The notes: generated from the letters alone by a model not told the origin. Shown: positions 8,040-15,750, counted from the first letter of the stretch. The stretch: 27,775 nt of DNA from JABMQB01 sp964575025 (GCA_964575025.1 CAZNPV010000046.1:1-27775), one strand, 5' to 3'. Program-made: numbers and translations.

Positions 8040-8879
8040 TTAACTATTCAAAACTTCCATAGCTTTATCTAATTCTCTCATCGCTATTTCATACTGTTCA
8101 TCCGAAGGCACGCCATGGTGCCATTTTTTTTCATTCTCCATAAAGCTAACCCCTTTGCCTTTTATGGTGTTAGCGATAATCAGTGTAGGTTTTCCGGGAG
8201 TAGCCGGGGTCTTTCTGAAGACATTTCTTAATTCCGCAATGTTGTGCCCCTCGGTTTTCAATATTTTCCATCCAAAAGCTATAAATTTTTTATCAATCGG
8301 GTAGGGGCTGCATACCACGCGGTTGGGACCGGTAATCTGTAACGTATTGTGGTCGAGTATTGCCACCATGTTATCCAGTTTATAATGGGAGGCCATCATA
8401 GCGGCTTCCCAGTTTGATCCTTCGCCAAGTTCTCCGTCGCCCAGCAAGGTAAAAACCCGGTAAGGGGCATGATCTTTTTTACCTGCCAGCGCTATCCCCG
8501 CACTGATGGGCAATCCGTGGCCGAGTGCTCCCGTATTGAATTCGATGCCGTTGACTTTCCGGGTCGGATGGCCTACATATTTCGATTGGTATTTACACAG
8601 GGTTTCCAGGTCGCTTTCAGGGAAAAATCCGGCATCTGCCAGAACCACGTACAAGGCTTCCACGGAATGCCCTTTGCTCTGGATGTACCGGTCGCGGTTG
8701 GGATTGGTAAAATTCGCCGGCGAAACATTTAAGATGTCGTTGTATAAAACATTCAAAATGTCAACACACGATAAACTTCCACCCGTGTGCCCGGCATTGG
8801 CCAGTTTAATGTACTTTAACAGGGCTTTCCGGTAATGAACCGATTTAAGCTCCAGTTCCTTATTTGTATATTTTTGCAT
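8040..8879 (-). CDS. Transketolase, N-terminal (TPP-binding) subunit
   Basis: A 279-residue protein with the thiamine-pyrophosphate domain of transketolase. The TPP motif starts at GDGELGEGSNWEAA (147-160) and ends at the metal-ligand asparagine in LDHN (N178). The conserved histidines in AGHTGGSLS (H31) and KGHSVEALY (H71), and FNTGALGHGLP (114-123), which match the donor-sugar and cofactor contacts of transketolases, are present. It is the partner of the C-terminal subunit at 6959-7906. Being in an operon with an isomerase and a sugar kinase, it probably cleaves the C2-C3 bond of the pathway's ketose phosphate and moves a two-carbon unit to glyceraldehyde 3-phosphate. Confidence 0.93.
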   Translation of the reverse strand: MQKYTNKELELKSVHYRKALLKYIKLANAGHTGGSLSCVDILNVLYNDILNVSPANFTNPNRDRYIQSKGHSVEALYVVLADAGFFPESDLETLCKYQSKYVGHPTRKVNGIEFNTGALGHGLPISAGIALAGKKDHAPYRVFTLLGDGELGEGSNWEAAMMASHYKLDNMVAILDHNTLQITGPNRVVCSPYPIDKKFIAFGWKILKTEGHNIAELRNVFRKTPATPGKPTLIIANTIKGKGVSFMENEKKWHHGVPSDEQYEIAMRELDKAMEVLNS

Positions 8880-8897
8880 TTTATGCTTTAATTGTCA

Positions 8898-8954
8898 CTT
8901 TGCGTCTTTGCGCCTTGGCGAGAAAAAATCTCACGCAAAGGCGCCAAGGCGCAA
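8898..8954 (-). repeat. Intergenic hairpin of CTTTGCG/CTTGGCG motifs
   Basis: TGCGCCTTGGCG-type sequence at 8908-8920 and its exact reverse complement at 8942-8954 form a 13-base stem; inside it GAGA (920-923) and TCTC (929-932) can also pair. TTTGCGTCTTTGCG at 8900-8912 repeats the motif of the preceding gap. It lies between the isomerase and transketolase genes and may act as attenuator or mRNA-processing structure. No T run follows directly, so a plain intrinsic terminator is less likely. Confidence 0.75.
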
Positions 8955-8969
8955 GGATTTTTACTCTCT

Positions 8970-10385
8970 CTATTCATGTTTATAAAGATCCCATCCCATG
9001 TAGTTTCCGACGGCTTCTTCCAGAATATCTGCCACATGTCCCCGGACCATGGCCACATGGTGTTCAAAGCCATTTTTGCACATGTATTTCATGAGATTTT
9101 GGAGATTGGGGATCTGGCAAACCGCAATACCGCCGTCCATATCATAGGGATCATCCGTTATGCGGCCTTCGCCGAGGTATGATTTAATCACCCCGCGGTT
9201 ATCGTCGGTTGAAAGGCGGAAGTAGGTCATGTTGCCGGGAGCCACTTTGCCTTTTACGGCCCCGAAAGTATCTTCGCTTCCGAGCACTGTTCCTAACACA
9301 TCGAGGCTGCCGATTTCAATATCATTTTGGAAAAACGATTTCGGATAATTGCTGCAATGGGTGCCAACCACCTTGTTGCGGTCTTCGCCGAAGTTGTTGT
9401 TCCAGTCGAGCAGGGCTGAAGGCTGCGAGGCTGCCAATGCCAGGGCATACATGGCAATGGCCCCTGCGATGTCTACTTCACAGGCCGATGGCATTCCCTT
9501 TTCGCCCATCATGCTCATGGTGACGCAGGCTGCACAGCCGTAATTCTTTTCAAGAGAATCCCAGCATTGAATGGCTGAAATATCCATATGGTTTTTTCCC
9601 ATCCATTGTTCTACCGCCAGTCCGAATCGTGCCTGCCGGGTAATTTTGTGATAGGCTACAGAGGAACATTTTCCATAGGCCTGTATGGCTTCGGCTTTTT
9701 CTTTAACGAGCGGATTCTTTTCGTCCATTTTATTGGCGACCGCTATAATTTCTGACATATCGATCGATACCACAGTAATCCCGTATTTCTGCAACAGTTT
9801 TTCACTGATCCGCATGGTCTGGAATCCGATGGGGCGTGTGCCAATAGCTCCTACACGCAGATTTTTCAACCCTTTTACAACCCGGCAGATGGCAGCAAAC
9901 CGGTTTATGTCGGCTGTAAATTCTTTGCTGTCCAGGCTGTACGTATGAAAAGTCGTATCCGTAAATTGAATGCCATACTGATAAAAATTATTGCAAACCG
10001 ACAGTTTTCCACAGAAAGCGTCGCGCCGGCTTTTTACGTCCACTTTATCGTTTTCGTCATCACAGGCCTGTACCAATACCGGGATGTTCAATCCTGAAAG
10101 CTTAATGGCATTGACCACACCCAGTTCGTCGCCGAAATTAGGAAGGATTACGATAATCCCTTCAATAATGTCGCTGTTCCTTTTGAAGAGTTCAGCACAT
10201 TTCACTGCGTCGGCATAGCCTTCAATGTTTCCTGTGGGGGTTTCGCTTTCAGGGAGAATGACATACCCGAAACCCATGCTGTCAAATTTTTGCAGCACTT
10301 TTTTGCGGGCTTCGACAGCCAGTTTGTAATTAAAAATGTTCCGGGTTGCAATGATGACTCCGAATGTTTGTTTTTTAAGTTTCAT
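8970..10385 (-). CDS. L-fucose/L-arabinose isomerase-like sugar isomerase
   Basis: A cytoplasmic aldose-ketose isomerase of the L-fucose/L-arabinose isomerase superfamily, 471 residues from the ATG at 10385. The longer frame to 10427 needs a TTG start and adds a low-complexity Lys/Gln/Asn leader, so I reject it. The N-terminal Rossmann-like region (about 5-170) is followed by the catalytic half. Likely metal ligands are Glu303 in SACEVDIAG, Asp327 in LLDWNN and one of the histidines 442-443 in FEHHVAM, which mirror Glu/Asp/His of E. coli FucI. It is shorter than FucI (about 590) and belongs to the less characterised branch of about 470-480 residues, so the substrate should not be assumed to be fucose or arabinose. 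With a kinase and transketolase next to it, an aldopentose such as D-apiose is a plausible substrate. Confidence 0.88.
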   Translation of the reverse strand: MKLKKQTFGVIIATRNIFNYKLAVEARKKVLQKFDSMGFGYVILPESETPTGNIEGYADAVKCAELFKRNSDIIEGIIVILPNFGDELGVVNAIKLSGLNIPVLVQACDDENDKVDVKSRRDAFCGKLSVCNNFYQYGIQFTDTTFHTYSLDSKEFTADINRFAAICRVVKGLKNLRVGAIGTRPIGFQTMRISEKLLQKYGITVVSIDMSEIIAVANKMDEKNPLVKEKAEAIQAYGKCSSVAYHKITRQARFGLAVEQWMGKNHMDISAIQCWDSLEKNYGCAACVTMSMMGEKGMPSACEVDIAGAIAMYALALAASQPSALLDWNNNFGEDRNKVVGTHCSNYPKSFFQNDIEIGSLDVLGTVLGSEDTFGAVKGKVAPGNMTYFRLSTDDNRGVIKSYLGEGRITDDPYDMDGGIAVCQIPNLQNLMKYMCKNGFEHHVAMVRGHVADILEEAVGNYMGWDLYKHE

Positions 10386-10432
10386 GATATTTTGTTTTTG
10401 TTGTTTTTTTGTATCGATGTTATTCAATAACT

Positions 10433-10483
10433 GTTGGCTAAAGCCGGACTGCCTGCCCCGCTGAAAGTGGGGGCACAGGAAAT
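10433..10483. repeat. REP-like double hairpin between kinase and isomerase genes
   Basis: GGCTAAAGCC (10436-10445) is a short dyad, and GCCCCGC-TGAAA-GTGGGG about 10455-10472 is a GC-rich stem-loop; the pair is followed by CACAGG that partly pairs with CCTG upstream. The composition differs clearly from the AT-rich flanks. Paired GC-rich hairpins with GGCTAAAGCC-like dyads are, to my memory, a common intergenic REP-type element in Bacteroidota. No gene is present in this 99-base gap. Confidence 0.5.
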
Positions 10484-10484
10484 T

Positions 10485-11978
10485 CTATCCCCTTGTGCGC
10501 GCAACGGCTTTTTTCCAGCCGGCATACAATTCTTCTGTTTCAGAAGCGGGCATTTCAGGGTTAAACGTTCGATCCATCTTTTTAAAATTTTTGATTTCTT
10601 CCAGGTTTTTCCAGAAACCAAAAGCCAGCCCTGCAAGGAGTGTGGCCCCCAGTGCAGAAATTTCTTCGATCCCCGAACGGATAACGTTGCCCCGGATCAT
10701 ATCCGCCTGGAACTGCATCAGGAAATTATTCCTTGTGGGGCCGCCATCCACATTCAAATCTTTTAGGCTTATTTTTCCCTGGCTTCCCATCAGATCCACG
10801 AGATCTTTCACCTGGTACGCAATGCTCTCAAGGGCAGCCCTGACAATATGGGCTTTGGTTGTATTCCGTGGCATTCCAGTAATCGATGCTCTTGCGTTGT
10901 TATCCCAGTAGGGTGCTCCCAAACCGACAAATGCCGGCACCAGGTATACTCCATTGTTGTTCGTTACCGATGTAGCAAGTGGCTCTGCTTCTGAAACATC
11001 GCTTATCAGTTTCAATTCATCTTTCAGCCAGTTTAATGTATCGCCGGTACAATGGATGTTTCCTTCAAAAACATACTGGATTTGTTTATTGCATCCAAAT
11101 CCAATGGAGGTAACCAGACCATTGGGAGGGGGCAAGGGATTGGTTCCAATGTTCATCATAATGGAGGAACCGGTGCCATACGTTGCTTTTCCCATGCCGG
11201 GTTCAAAACATTTTTGCCCAAACAAAGCTCCGTGGGAGTCGCCGATCAGTCCTGCGATTGGAAGGGGGGCATCAAAAATAACCCCAGGATCCGTATATCC
11301 GAAAATTGAGTCGCTGAATTTTACCTCAGGAAAAATAAGTTCCTTCAAGTCAAACAGTTCAATCAGTTCTTTGTCCCATTCCAGGGTATGAATATTGAAA
11401 AGCAGGGTCCGGCTGGCATTGGAATAATCGGTGGCATGAACTTTCCCGTTGGTAAGTTTCCATAAAAGCCAGCTGTCCATGGTTCCCAGCAACAGATTTC
11501 CTTTGGCAGCTCTCTTTTTTAAGCCGGAGATATGGTCCATGATCCATTTTAATTTGCTGGCCGAAAAATAGGGATCAATAATCAATCCGGTTTTTGCCAT
11601 TATTGTTTTGCCGTATCCTTTTTCTTTCAGGATATTGCAAAATTCTGTTCCCCGCAAGCATTGCCAGACCACTGCATTTGCAACCGGTTTACCGGTTTTT
11701 TTATCCCAAATCATTGCTGTTTCGCGCTGGTTGGTGATGGCAATTCCCGCAATGTCGGTGATTTTAATTTCCGCTTCCGAAATCACCCGTTCCAAAGCTG
11801 TCAACGTATTTTGCCAAATCTCTTCGGCATCGTGTTCCACAAAACCGGGTTGCGGATAATATTGTTGATGAGGGAAACTCAGGCGTTTTATCAGCTTGGC
11901 CTGTTTGTCAAACAACAAAACTTTAGAGGCAGAGGTGCTTTGATCGATAGTTATAATATATTTATAATCCCGGGCCAT
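10485..11978 (-). CDS. FGGY-family carbohydrate kinase of glycerol-kinase type
   Basis: A 497-residue ATP-dependent sugar or polyol kinase, full length for the FGGY family and closest in motif to glycerol kinase. The N-terminal ATPase motif is IDQSTSASKVLLFD (11-24). Glycerol-kinase ligand residues Arg85 and Glu86 (ITNQRET), Tyr137 (DPYFSASKLKW) and Asp247 are kept. The residue after Asp247 is serine (GDSHGALFGQ), where glycerol kinase has glutamine (GDQQAALFGQ), and the WQCRRT-like stretch reads WQCLRGT. The C-terminal domain has YGTGSS (267-272) and NVDGGPTRNNFLMQFQAD. The changed ligand pocket and the neighbouring isomerase and transketolase suggest it phosphorylates a ketose such as apulose and not glycerol; automatic annotation would probably say glycerol kinase. 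It begins 11 bases after the DUF1593 gene upstream and ends in TAG. Confidence 0.9.
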   Translation of the reverse strand: MARDYKYIITIDQSTSASKVLLFDKQAKLIKRLSFPHQQYYPQPGFVEHDAEEIWQNTLTALERVISEAEIKITDIAGIAITNQRETAMIWDKKTGKPVANAVVWQCLRGTEFCNILKEKGYGKTIMAKTGLIIDPYFSASKLKWIMDHISGLKKRAAKGNLLLGTMDSWLLWKLTNGKVHATDYSNASRTLLFNIHTLEWDKELIELFDLKELIFPEVKFSDSIFGYTDPGVIFDAPLPIAGLIGDSHGALFGQKCFEPGMGKATYGTGSSIMMNIGTNPLPPPNGLVTSIGFGCNKQIQYVFEGNIHCTGDTLNWLKDELKLISDVSEAEPLATSVTNNNGVYLVPAFVGLGAPYWDNNARASITGMPRNTTKAHIVRAALESIAYQVKDLVDLMGSQGKISLKDLNVDGGPTRNNFLMQFQADMIRGNVIRSGIEEISALGATLLAGLAFGFWKNLEEIKNFKKMDRTFNPEMPASETEELYAGWKKAVARTRG

Positions 11979-11989
11979 GTTTCTTTAAA

Positions 11990-13414
11990 TTATTTAGGAA
12001 TAACATTTACAATTACCCTTTGATACCTTGTAAGCGAAGGTTCTCCATCATCGGTGACTTCAAGGATAAAATGCATGGTTTTTACCATATCAGTTTTTGG
12101 CGCTACAAAAGTCATTTCAATTTTATCGTAATTTTTCATTTCGAGCCTGTTCGCATTCATGGTACCCACTTCATGGTAATGGATCCAGTTGTATGAAATG
12201 TTGTTTTTATCAGGATCTGATGAGCCTTTTCCACTCAGTGTGACTGTTTCCCCTGATTTTACCGAAATTTCATTTGAATGGCCCAGTTTTGCAACAGGAG
12301 GGTGGTTTGCCTTTTTGTAATCAGCTGTATTACTCCAGTCGATACGGGCAGCAAAATCATACTGATACGCTTCCCGCCAGCGCCAAATGGTTGCATGGTT
12401 GCTGGTATGGTACCGTTGTGTAATTTCACTATAAACCTCATCTTGGACATCGGTCCAGATTGGGCGTGTTTCAGGTTCGTACATATACTTTTTGAAGGGT
12501 GGAATATACAATTCATATCTTCCGCCCCATCCTCCGTAATCAGGGTGTTCAGGGTCATTCAGCCCATTTTTTACCAAACCAAGGAACGACGGTGTGTCGC
12601 CTTCCATGAGATATTCGGTGTGCGGGTGTTCAGCACCCAATGGGCCATGGTTGTTCCTGATGTGTTCATCAAGCCATGGATTATCGACAAGTGAAAAATC
12701 CGGCCCGTCGAAACGCCCGTGGAATTTGTCGCCCGAAATGCCCGGCCAGGTAGCATAATGGTATTGTCCGCCACCATTTTCTTCATACCCCGGGCTTACC
12801 ACATAAAAAATATTAGGAAAATGGTTTCTTATCCATGGACCTGTGTCGTCCTGGTCGGAAATTGTGTAAACCCTTATTTTGCTGATAATTTTATCGAGTT
12901 CTGATTTTGATTTTGTCCGTTCCATTTTCCATAAAGCCTGTGCCAGTACATTGGCTCCTCCCCATGCCTGGATATAAACCGGACGGGGATCGTCTTTTTC
13001 AAGGCATTGGATTAACCAATCGGAACCTTCGGAGTCATTGCCTTCACCCACTCCTTCCATCCCGAATTTGGGGACTCCTTTTTTTATGATACTTTTTATG
13101 TATTCATACGTAGGGTATCCAGGTTCATGTTTTTCAAGGTTGTCCCTGACTTTCCCATAGGCATCCACAATTTCATGAATACGCCATTCTGCCGTTTTGT
13201 TTCGTTGCCAACATGAGGTAGTTGCAACAATCCCTTCCACATCCCAATGATTTGAATAGGTTAGAAATCTAACGAGGGATTGCGCATCATCCGGTTCATT
13301 TTCGATATCGGTCAGGACGAATACCCTGTATTTTTCAACATAGTCATTTGCCCGGCAATGAATAGTTGTAGTTGTCAGAAACACTACAAGGAGAAGGTAT
13401 TTAGCTTTTTTCAT
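11990..13414 (-). CDS. DUF1593 protein (nucleoside-hydrolase-like) with C-terminal Ig-like domain
   Basis: A 474-residue secreted protein with the canonical form of the DUF1593 motifs. Residues 1-22 are a signal peptide. The metal-site motif is LTDIENEPDD (34-43), close to the DxDxxxDD signature of nucleoside hydrolases. The second conserved loop is TISDQDDTG (184-192), and EGDTPSF (271-277) and GGWGGRYELYIP (294-305) follow. The remaining C-terminal part (about 365-474) is an Ig-like domain. It is most similar to the copy immediately upstream, so the two probably arose by duplication. If active, it would hydrolyse an N- or O-furanoside outside the cytoplasm. It lies directly before the kinase gene (11-base gap), which ties extracellular release to intracellular phosphorylation. 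Exact substrate is unknown. Confidence 0.9.
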   Translation of the reverse strand: MKKAKYLLLVVFLTTTTIHCRANDYVEKYRVFVLTDIENEPDDAQSLVRFLTYSNHWDVEGIVATTSCWQRNKTAEWRIHEIVDAYGKVRDNLEKHEPGYPTYEYIKSIIKKGVPKFGMEGVGEGNDSEGSDWLIQCLEKDDPRPVYIQAWGGANVLAQALWKMERTKSKSELDKIISKIRVYTISDQDDTGPWIRNHFPNIFYVVSPGYEENGGGQYHYATWPGISGDKFHGRFDGPDFSLVDNPWLDEHIRNNHGPLGAEHPHTEYLMEGDTPSFLGLVKNGLNDPEHPDYGGWGGRYELYIPPFKKYMYEPETRPIWTDVQDEVYSEITQRYHTSNHATIWRWREAYQYDFAARIDWSNTADYKKANHPPVAKLGHSNEISVKSGETVTLSGKGSSDPDKNNISYNWIHYHEVGTMNANRLEMKNYDKIEMTFVAPKTDMVKTMHFILEVTDDGEPSLTRYQRVIVNVIPK

Positions 13415-13466
13415 CGGTATAAATTGTTAAATGTGACTAATCCAACAGGTAATTCTTAAATAGGTA

Positions 13467-14900
13467 TTATTTTGGCAAAATGGTAACAATTACTCTTTTA
13501 TACCTTGATAATGCGGGTGTACCTTTATCGGTCATTTTTAAAATAAAATGAGCCGTTTCGGGTTTGTCAACTTCCGGAGCGATACAACCAGCACTATGTA
13601 TGTTTTCGGCACCATCGACATTAATTGGCTTTTTATATGATCCGGCTTCGGGGTAGTTAAACCACAGAAAACCGAAGCTATCGCCGTCAGGGTCATACGA
13701 TTCAAATGCATCCAGGTTAATCCTTTCCCCTGATTTTACAGTAAATTTTTCAGGATGGCTTAGAACCAGTACCGGTGGATGGTTGGCTTCTTCAACGCTT
13801 TTGGTACACCAGTCCATGCGGGCAGCAAAATCGTTTTGAAAATCGTCGCGCCACCTCCATAAGGTTTCTTTATAACCCTTGAATGAATGATTTGCCTTTT
13901 TTGCTACACGCCCATAATCACTTTGTATATAGGGGGTGAAAGAATCAATGGCATTGGTCCAGATTTCCCGGGTTTCAGGGGCAATTTCAACTACCGAACC
14001 ACCTTCCCTTGTTTTTGAAAAATCGGGGATGTACAGCTCGTAGCGGCCTCCCCATCCACCCCATTCAGGATGTTCGGGAGTATTTAACCCATTTGGAATT
14101 AAGGATAAGAATGAAGGGGTATCCCCTTCCATCCCCCAGGCTACATCCGGATAGGAAGCACCCAAAGGTCCATGCCCCTGCTGGATGTTTTCTGCAAGCC
14201 AGGAATTGCTGATGGTTGTATTGTCAATGCCTTGTATTACGGAGTTGATAGCTGTCCAGGTTGCATCACCGTAATTATCGCCCGGGCTTACTATATAAAA
14301 CAGGCCCGGGAAATTGTTCCTGATCCAGATCCCACTGTCGTCCTGGTCGGAAATTGTATAAACCCGAAGTTTGGAAATCAACCGTTTTGCTTCTTTTTTG
14401 CTTTTTGTTTTTTCTATTTTATACAAGGCCTGGGCAAGTGTGTTTACTCCCCCCCAGGTAGGGATCCATAAAGGGCGGTCATCGTCTTCTTCCAATACTT
14501 TAATGATCCAGTCTGAACCCTCGGAATCCATACCATCGCCTACTCCTGTCATACCATATTTTGGTATTCCTTCTTTTACCAACAATAGAAGAGTTTTATC
14601 ATTTGGGAATCCGGCGTCATGAATCAAAAGATTTGGATATACTTTGCCGTACGCATTTATGACTCTTATTATAGATGCAGGATTTACAACATTCTGGTGC
14701 CAACAGGATGTTGTAGCAATGAGCCCCTTAATGTCGATTTCATTGGAATATAAAAGCAGGCGTACCAGCGATTGCGTATCATCCGGGTCGGCTTCAATAT
14801 CGGTTAAAATAATGACCCTGTGTTTTTGTTCCGTTTGTGCGTAAATATTAATAGAATTAATAATCAGAAAAAGTAAAAGCAAGTTAAGTAGTGTTTTCAT
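13467..14900 (-). CDS. DUF1593 protein (nucleoside-hydrolase-like) with C-terminal Ig-like domain
   Basis: A 477-residue secreted protein, first structural gene after the DeoR regulator (24-base gap). Signal peptide residues 1-21 end at IYAQ. The metal-site motif is LTDIEADPDD (32-41) with Asp34, Asp40 and Asp41; the second loop is TISDQDDSG (182-190). Blocks GVGDGMDSEGSDWII (119-133), MEGDTPSFLSL and GGWGGRYELYIP are shared with the copy at 11990-13414 almost position for position. The C-terminal Ig-like domain has the DPDGD turn. Members of the family are often called cellulose-binding because of Sde_0182, but the fold relation to nucleoside hydrolases fits a glycosidase better. Signal and position suggest a periplasmic or surface enzyme feeding the transporter downstream. 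Confidence 0.9.
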   Translation of the reverse strand: MKTLLNLLLLFLIINSINIYAQTEQKHRVIILTDIEADPDDTQSLVRLLLYSNEIDIKGLIATTSCWHQNVVNPASIIRVINAYGKVYPNLLIHDAGFPNDKTLLLLVKEGIPKYGMTGVGDGMDSEGSDWIIKVLEEDDDRPLWIPTWGGVNTLAQALYKIEKTKSKKEAKRLISKLRVYTISDQDDSGIWIRNNFPGLFYIVSPGDNYGDATWTAINSVIQGIDNTTISNSWLAENIQQGHGPLGASYPDVAWGMEGDTPSFLSLIPNGLNTPEHPEWGGWGGRYELYIPDFSKTREGGSVVEIAPETREIWTNAIDSFTPYIQSDYGRVAKKANHSFKGYKETLWRWRDDFQNDFAARMDWCTKSVEEANHPPVLVLSHPEKFTVKSGERINLDAFESYDPDGDSFGFLWFNYPEAGSYKKPINVDGAENIHSAGCIAPEVDKPETAHFILKMTDKGTPALSRYKRVIVTILPK

Positions 14901-14924
14901 TATCTTTATATTTTGTAGTTTTTA

Positions 14925-15695
14925 TTATTCTTTGTCTGCAATTATCAGTTCAATTTCATGATCCCTAAATAACTGCATGTGTTCAGGATCAATATCGGGA
15001 TCGGTAATGATGTAGTCGATCAGCGAGAGGGCTCCGAGGCTGGCAAAGGCATTTTTCCCGATTTTTGTGGAATCAGCCACCAGATAAGTCACATCGGCAG
15101 CATCGATCATGGCCTTTTTCACTACGATGTCGCTGATACTTGGATAGGTCAGTCCCGATTTAAGGGAAATTCCTGCGGTTGCCAGGAACAGCTTGTCCAC
15201 ATGGATGCCTTCAAAAAAGCTGGCTGCTTTCTGCCCGGTTAACGAAAGGGTGGGAGGTTTGAATTCTCCTCCGGTAACAATCATCTCGATGCCTGGTTCA
15301 GCCCCCAGCATTAAGGCAATGTTCAGGGCATTGGTGATTACAGTGATCCCTCTTTTACCCGTAAGGTTTTTGGCTATTTCGGTAACAGTAGATCCTGAAT
15401 CGAGTATGATCGTATCCCCGGTTTCGACCAGTTCCGCAGCTTTTTTCCCTATGCATAGCTTTTTGTCGAGGTTGTCCTTGTTCAGCGGAATAAAGGACCG
15501 TACACTGTCTTCCACATTTTTCAGATAGGCTCCGCCGTGTTCCCGTGTTATAAATCCATCGCCCTCAAGCTTCTCGAGGTCCTGCCGGATGGTTACTTCA
15601 GTCACTTTAAAAATTCTTGCCAGGTTGTTTACCTTGGCCGAGCCGTCTTCCCTGATGAGTTCCAGAATTTTTGCCCGTCGTTGATTTGCTAACAT
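14925..15695 (-). CDS. DeoR/GlpR-family transcriptional regulator
   Basis: A 256-residue DNA-binding regulator. The winged helix-turn-helix (6-58) has the family pattern ending VTEVTIRQDLEKLEGDGFITREHGGA. The DeoR C-terminal sensor domain (about 75-232) has the ligand-loop DSGST (99-103) and later GISLKSGLTYPS and ADSTKIGKNAF, typical of members that bind phosphorylated sugars. It is the first gene of the long minus-strand operon and probably represses it until a phosphorylated intermediate, for example the kinase product, accumulates. A run of ten-base direct repeats 25 to 55 bases upstream of its start is the likely operator. Confidence 0.93.
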   Translation of the reverse strand: MLANQRRAKILELIREDGSAKVNNLARIFKVTEVTIRQDLEKLEGDGFITREHGGAYLKNVEDSVRSFIPLNKDNLDKKLCIGKKAAELVETGDTIILDSGSTVTEIAKNLTGKRGITVITNALNIALMLGAEPGIEMIVTGGEFKPPTLSLTGQKAASFFEGIHVDKLFLATAGISLKSGLTYPSISDIVVKKAMIDAADVTYLVADSTKIGKNAFASLGALSLIDYIITDPDIDPEHMQLFRDHEIELIIADKE

Positions 15696-15713
15696 TTTTA
15701 TTGCTCTTTAAAA

Positions 15714-15721
15714 CAAAGATA
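15714..15721 (-). promoter_or_regulatory. Candidate -7 element of the long operon promoter
   Basis: On the minus strand TATCTTTG matches the Bacteroidota -7 consensus TAnnTTTG exactly, 19 to 26 bases before the DeoR start codon. The region 18-22 bases further upstream is T-rich (TTTTCT) and only a poor -33 element. The box touches the direct repeats described next, which fits repression by blocking the promoter. Confidence 0.5.
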
Positions 15722-15750
15722 AACGAAAATAAACGAAAAGAAATAGAAAT
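15721..15750. promoter_or_regulatory. Candidate DeoR operator: ten-base direct repeats
   Basis: Three ten-base units stand head to tail: AAACGAAAAT, AAACGAAAAG and the weaker AAATAGAAAT. On the operon strand this reads as repeated TTTCGTTT. Tandem TTTCRTTT-like elements at about one helical turn are the known operator type of several DeoR-family sugar regulators (for example AgaR). The site lies in the 154-base divergent region and could also affect the plus-strand gene at 15850. Confidence 0.6.

Noticed and set aside
10386..10427. Longer N terminus for the isomerase
   Set aside because: The codon at 10427 is TTG and the added residues are a Lys/Gln/Asn low-complexity leader; the ATG at 10385 gives a family-like start.
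10561..10580. AAACGTTCGA inside the kinase gene as a LacI site
   Set aside because: It lies within coding sequence without the TG...CA flanks of the two intergenic sites.
205..15695. Interpretation as an ordinary D-ribose operon
   Set aside because: The importer is ribose-type, but there is no PfkB-type ribokinase or RbsD; an FGGY kinase, an isomerase and a transketolase do not fit simple ribose use.
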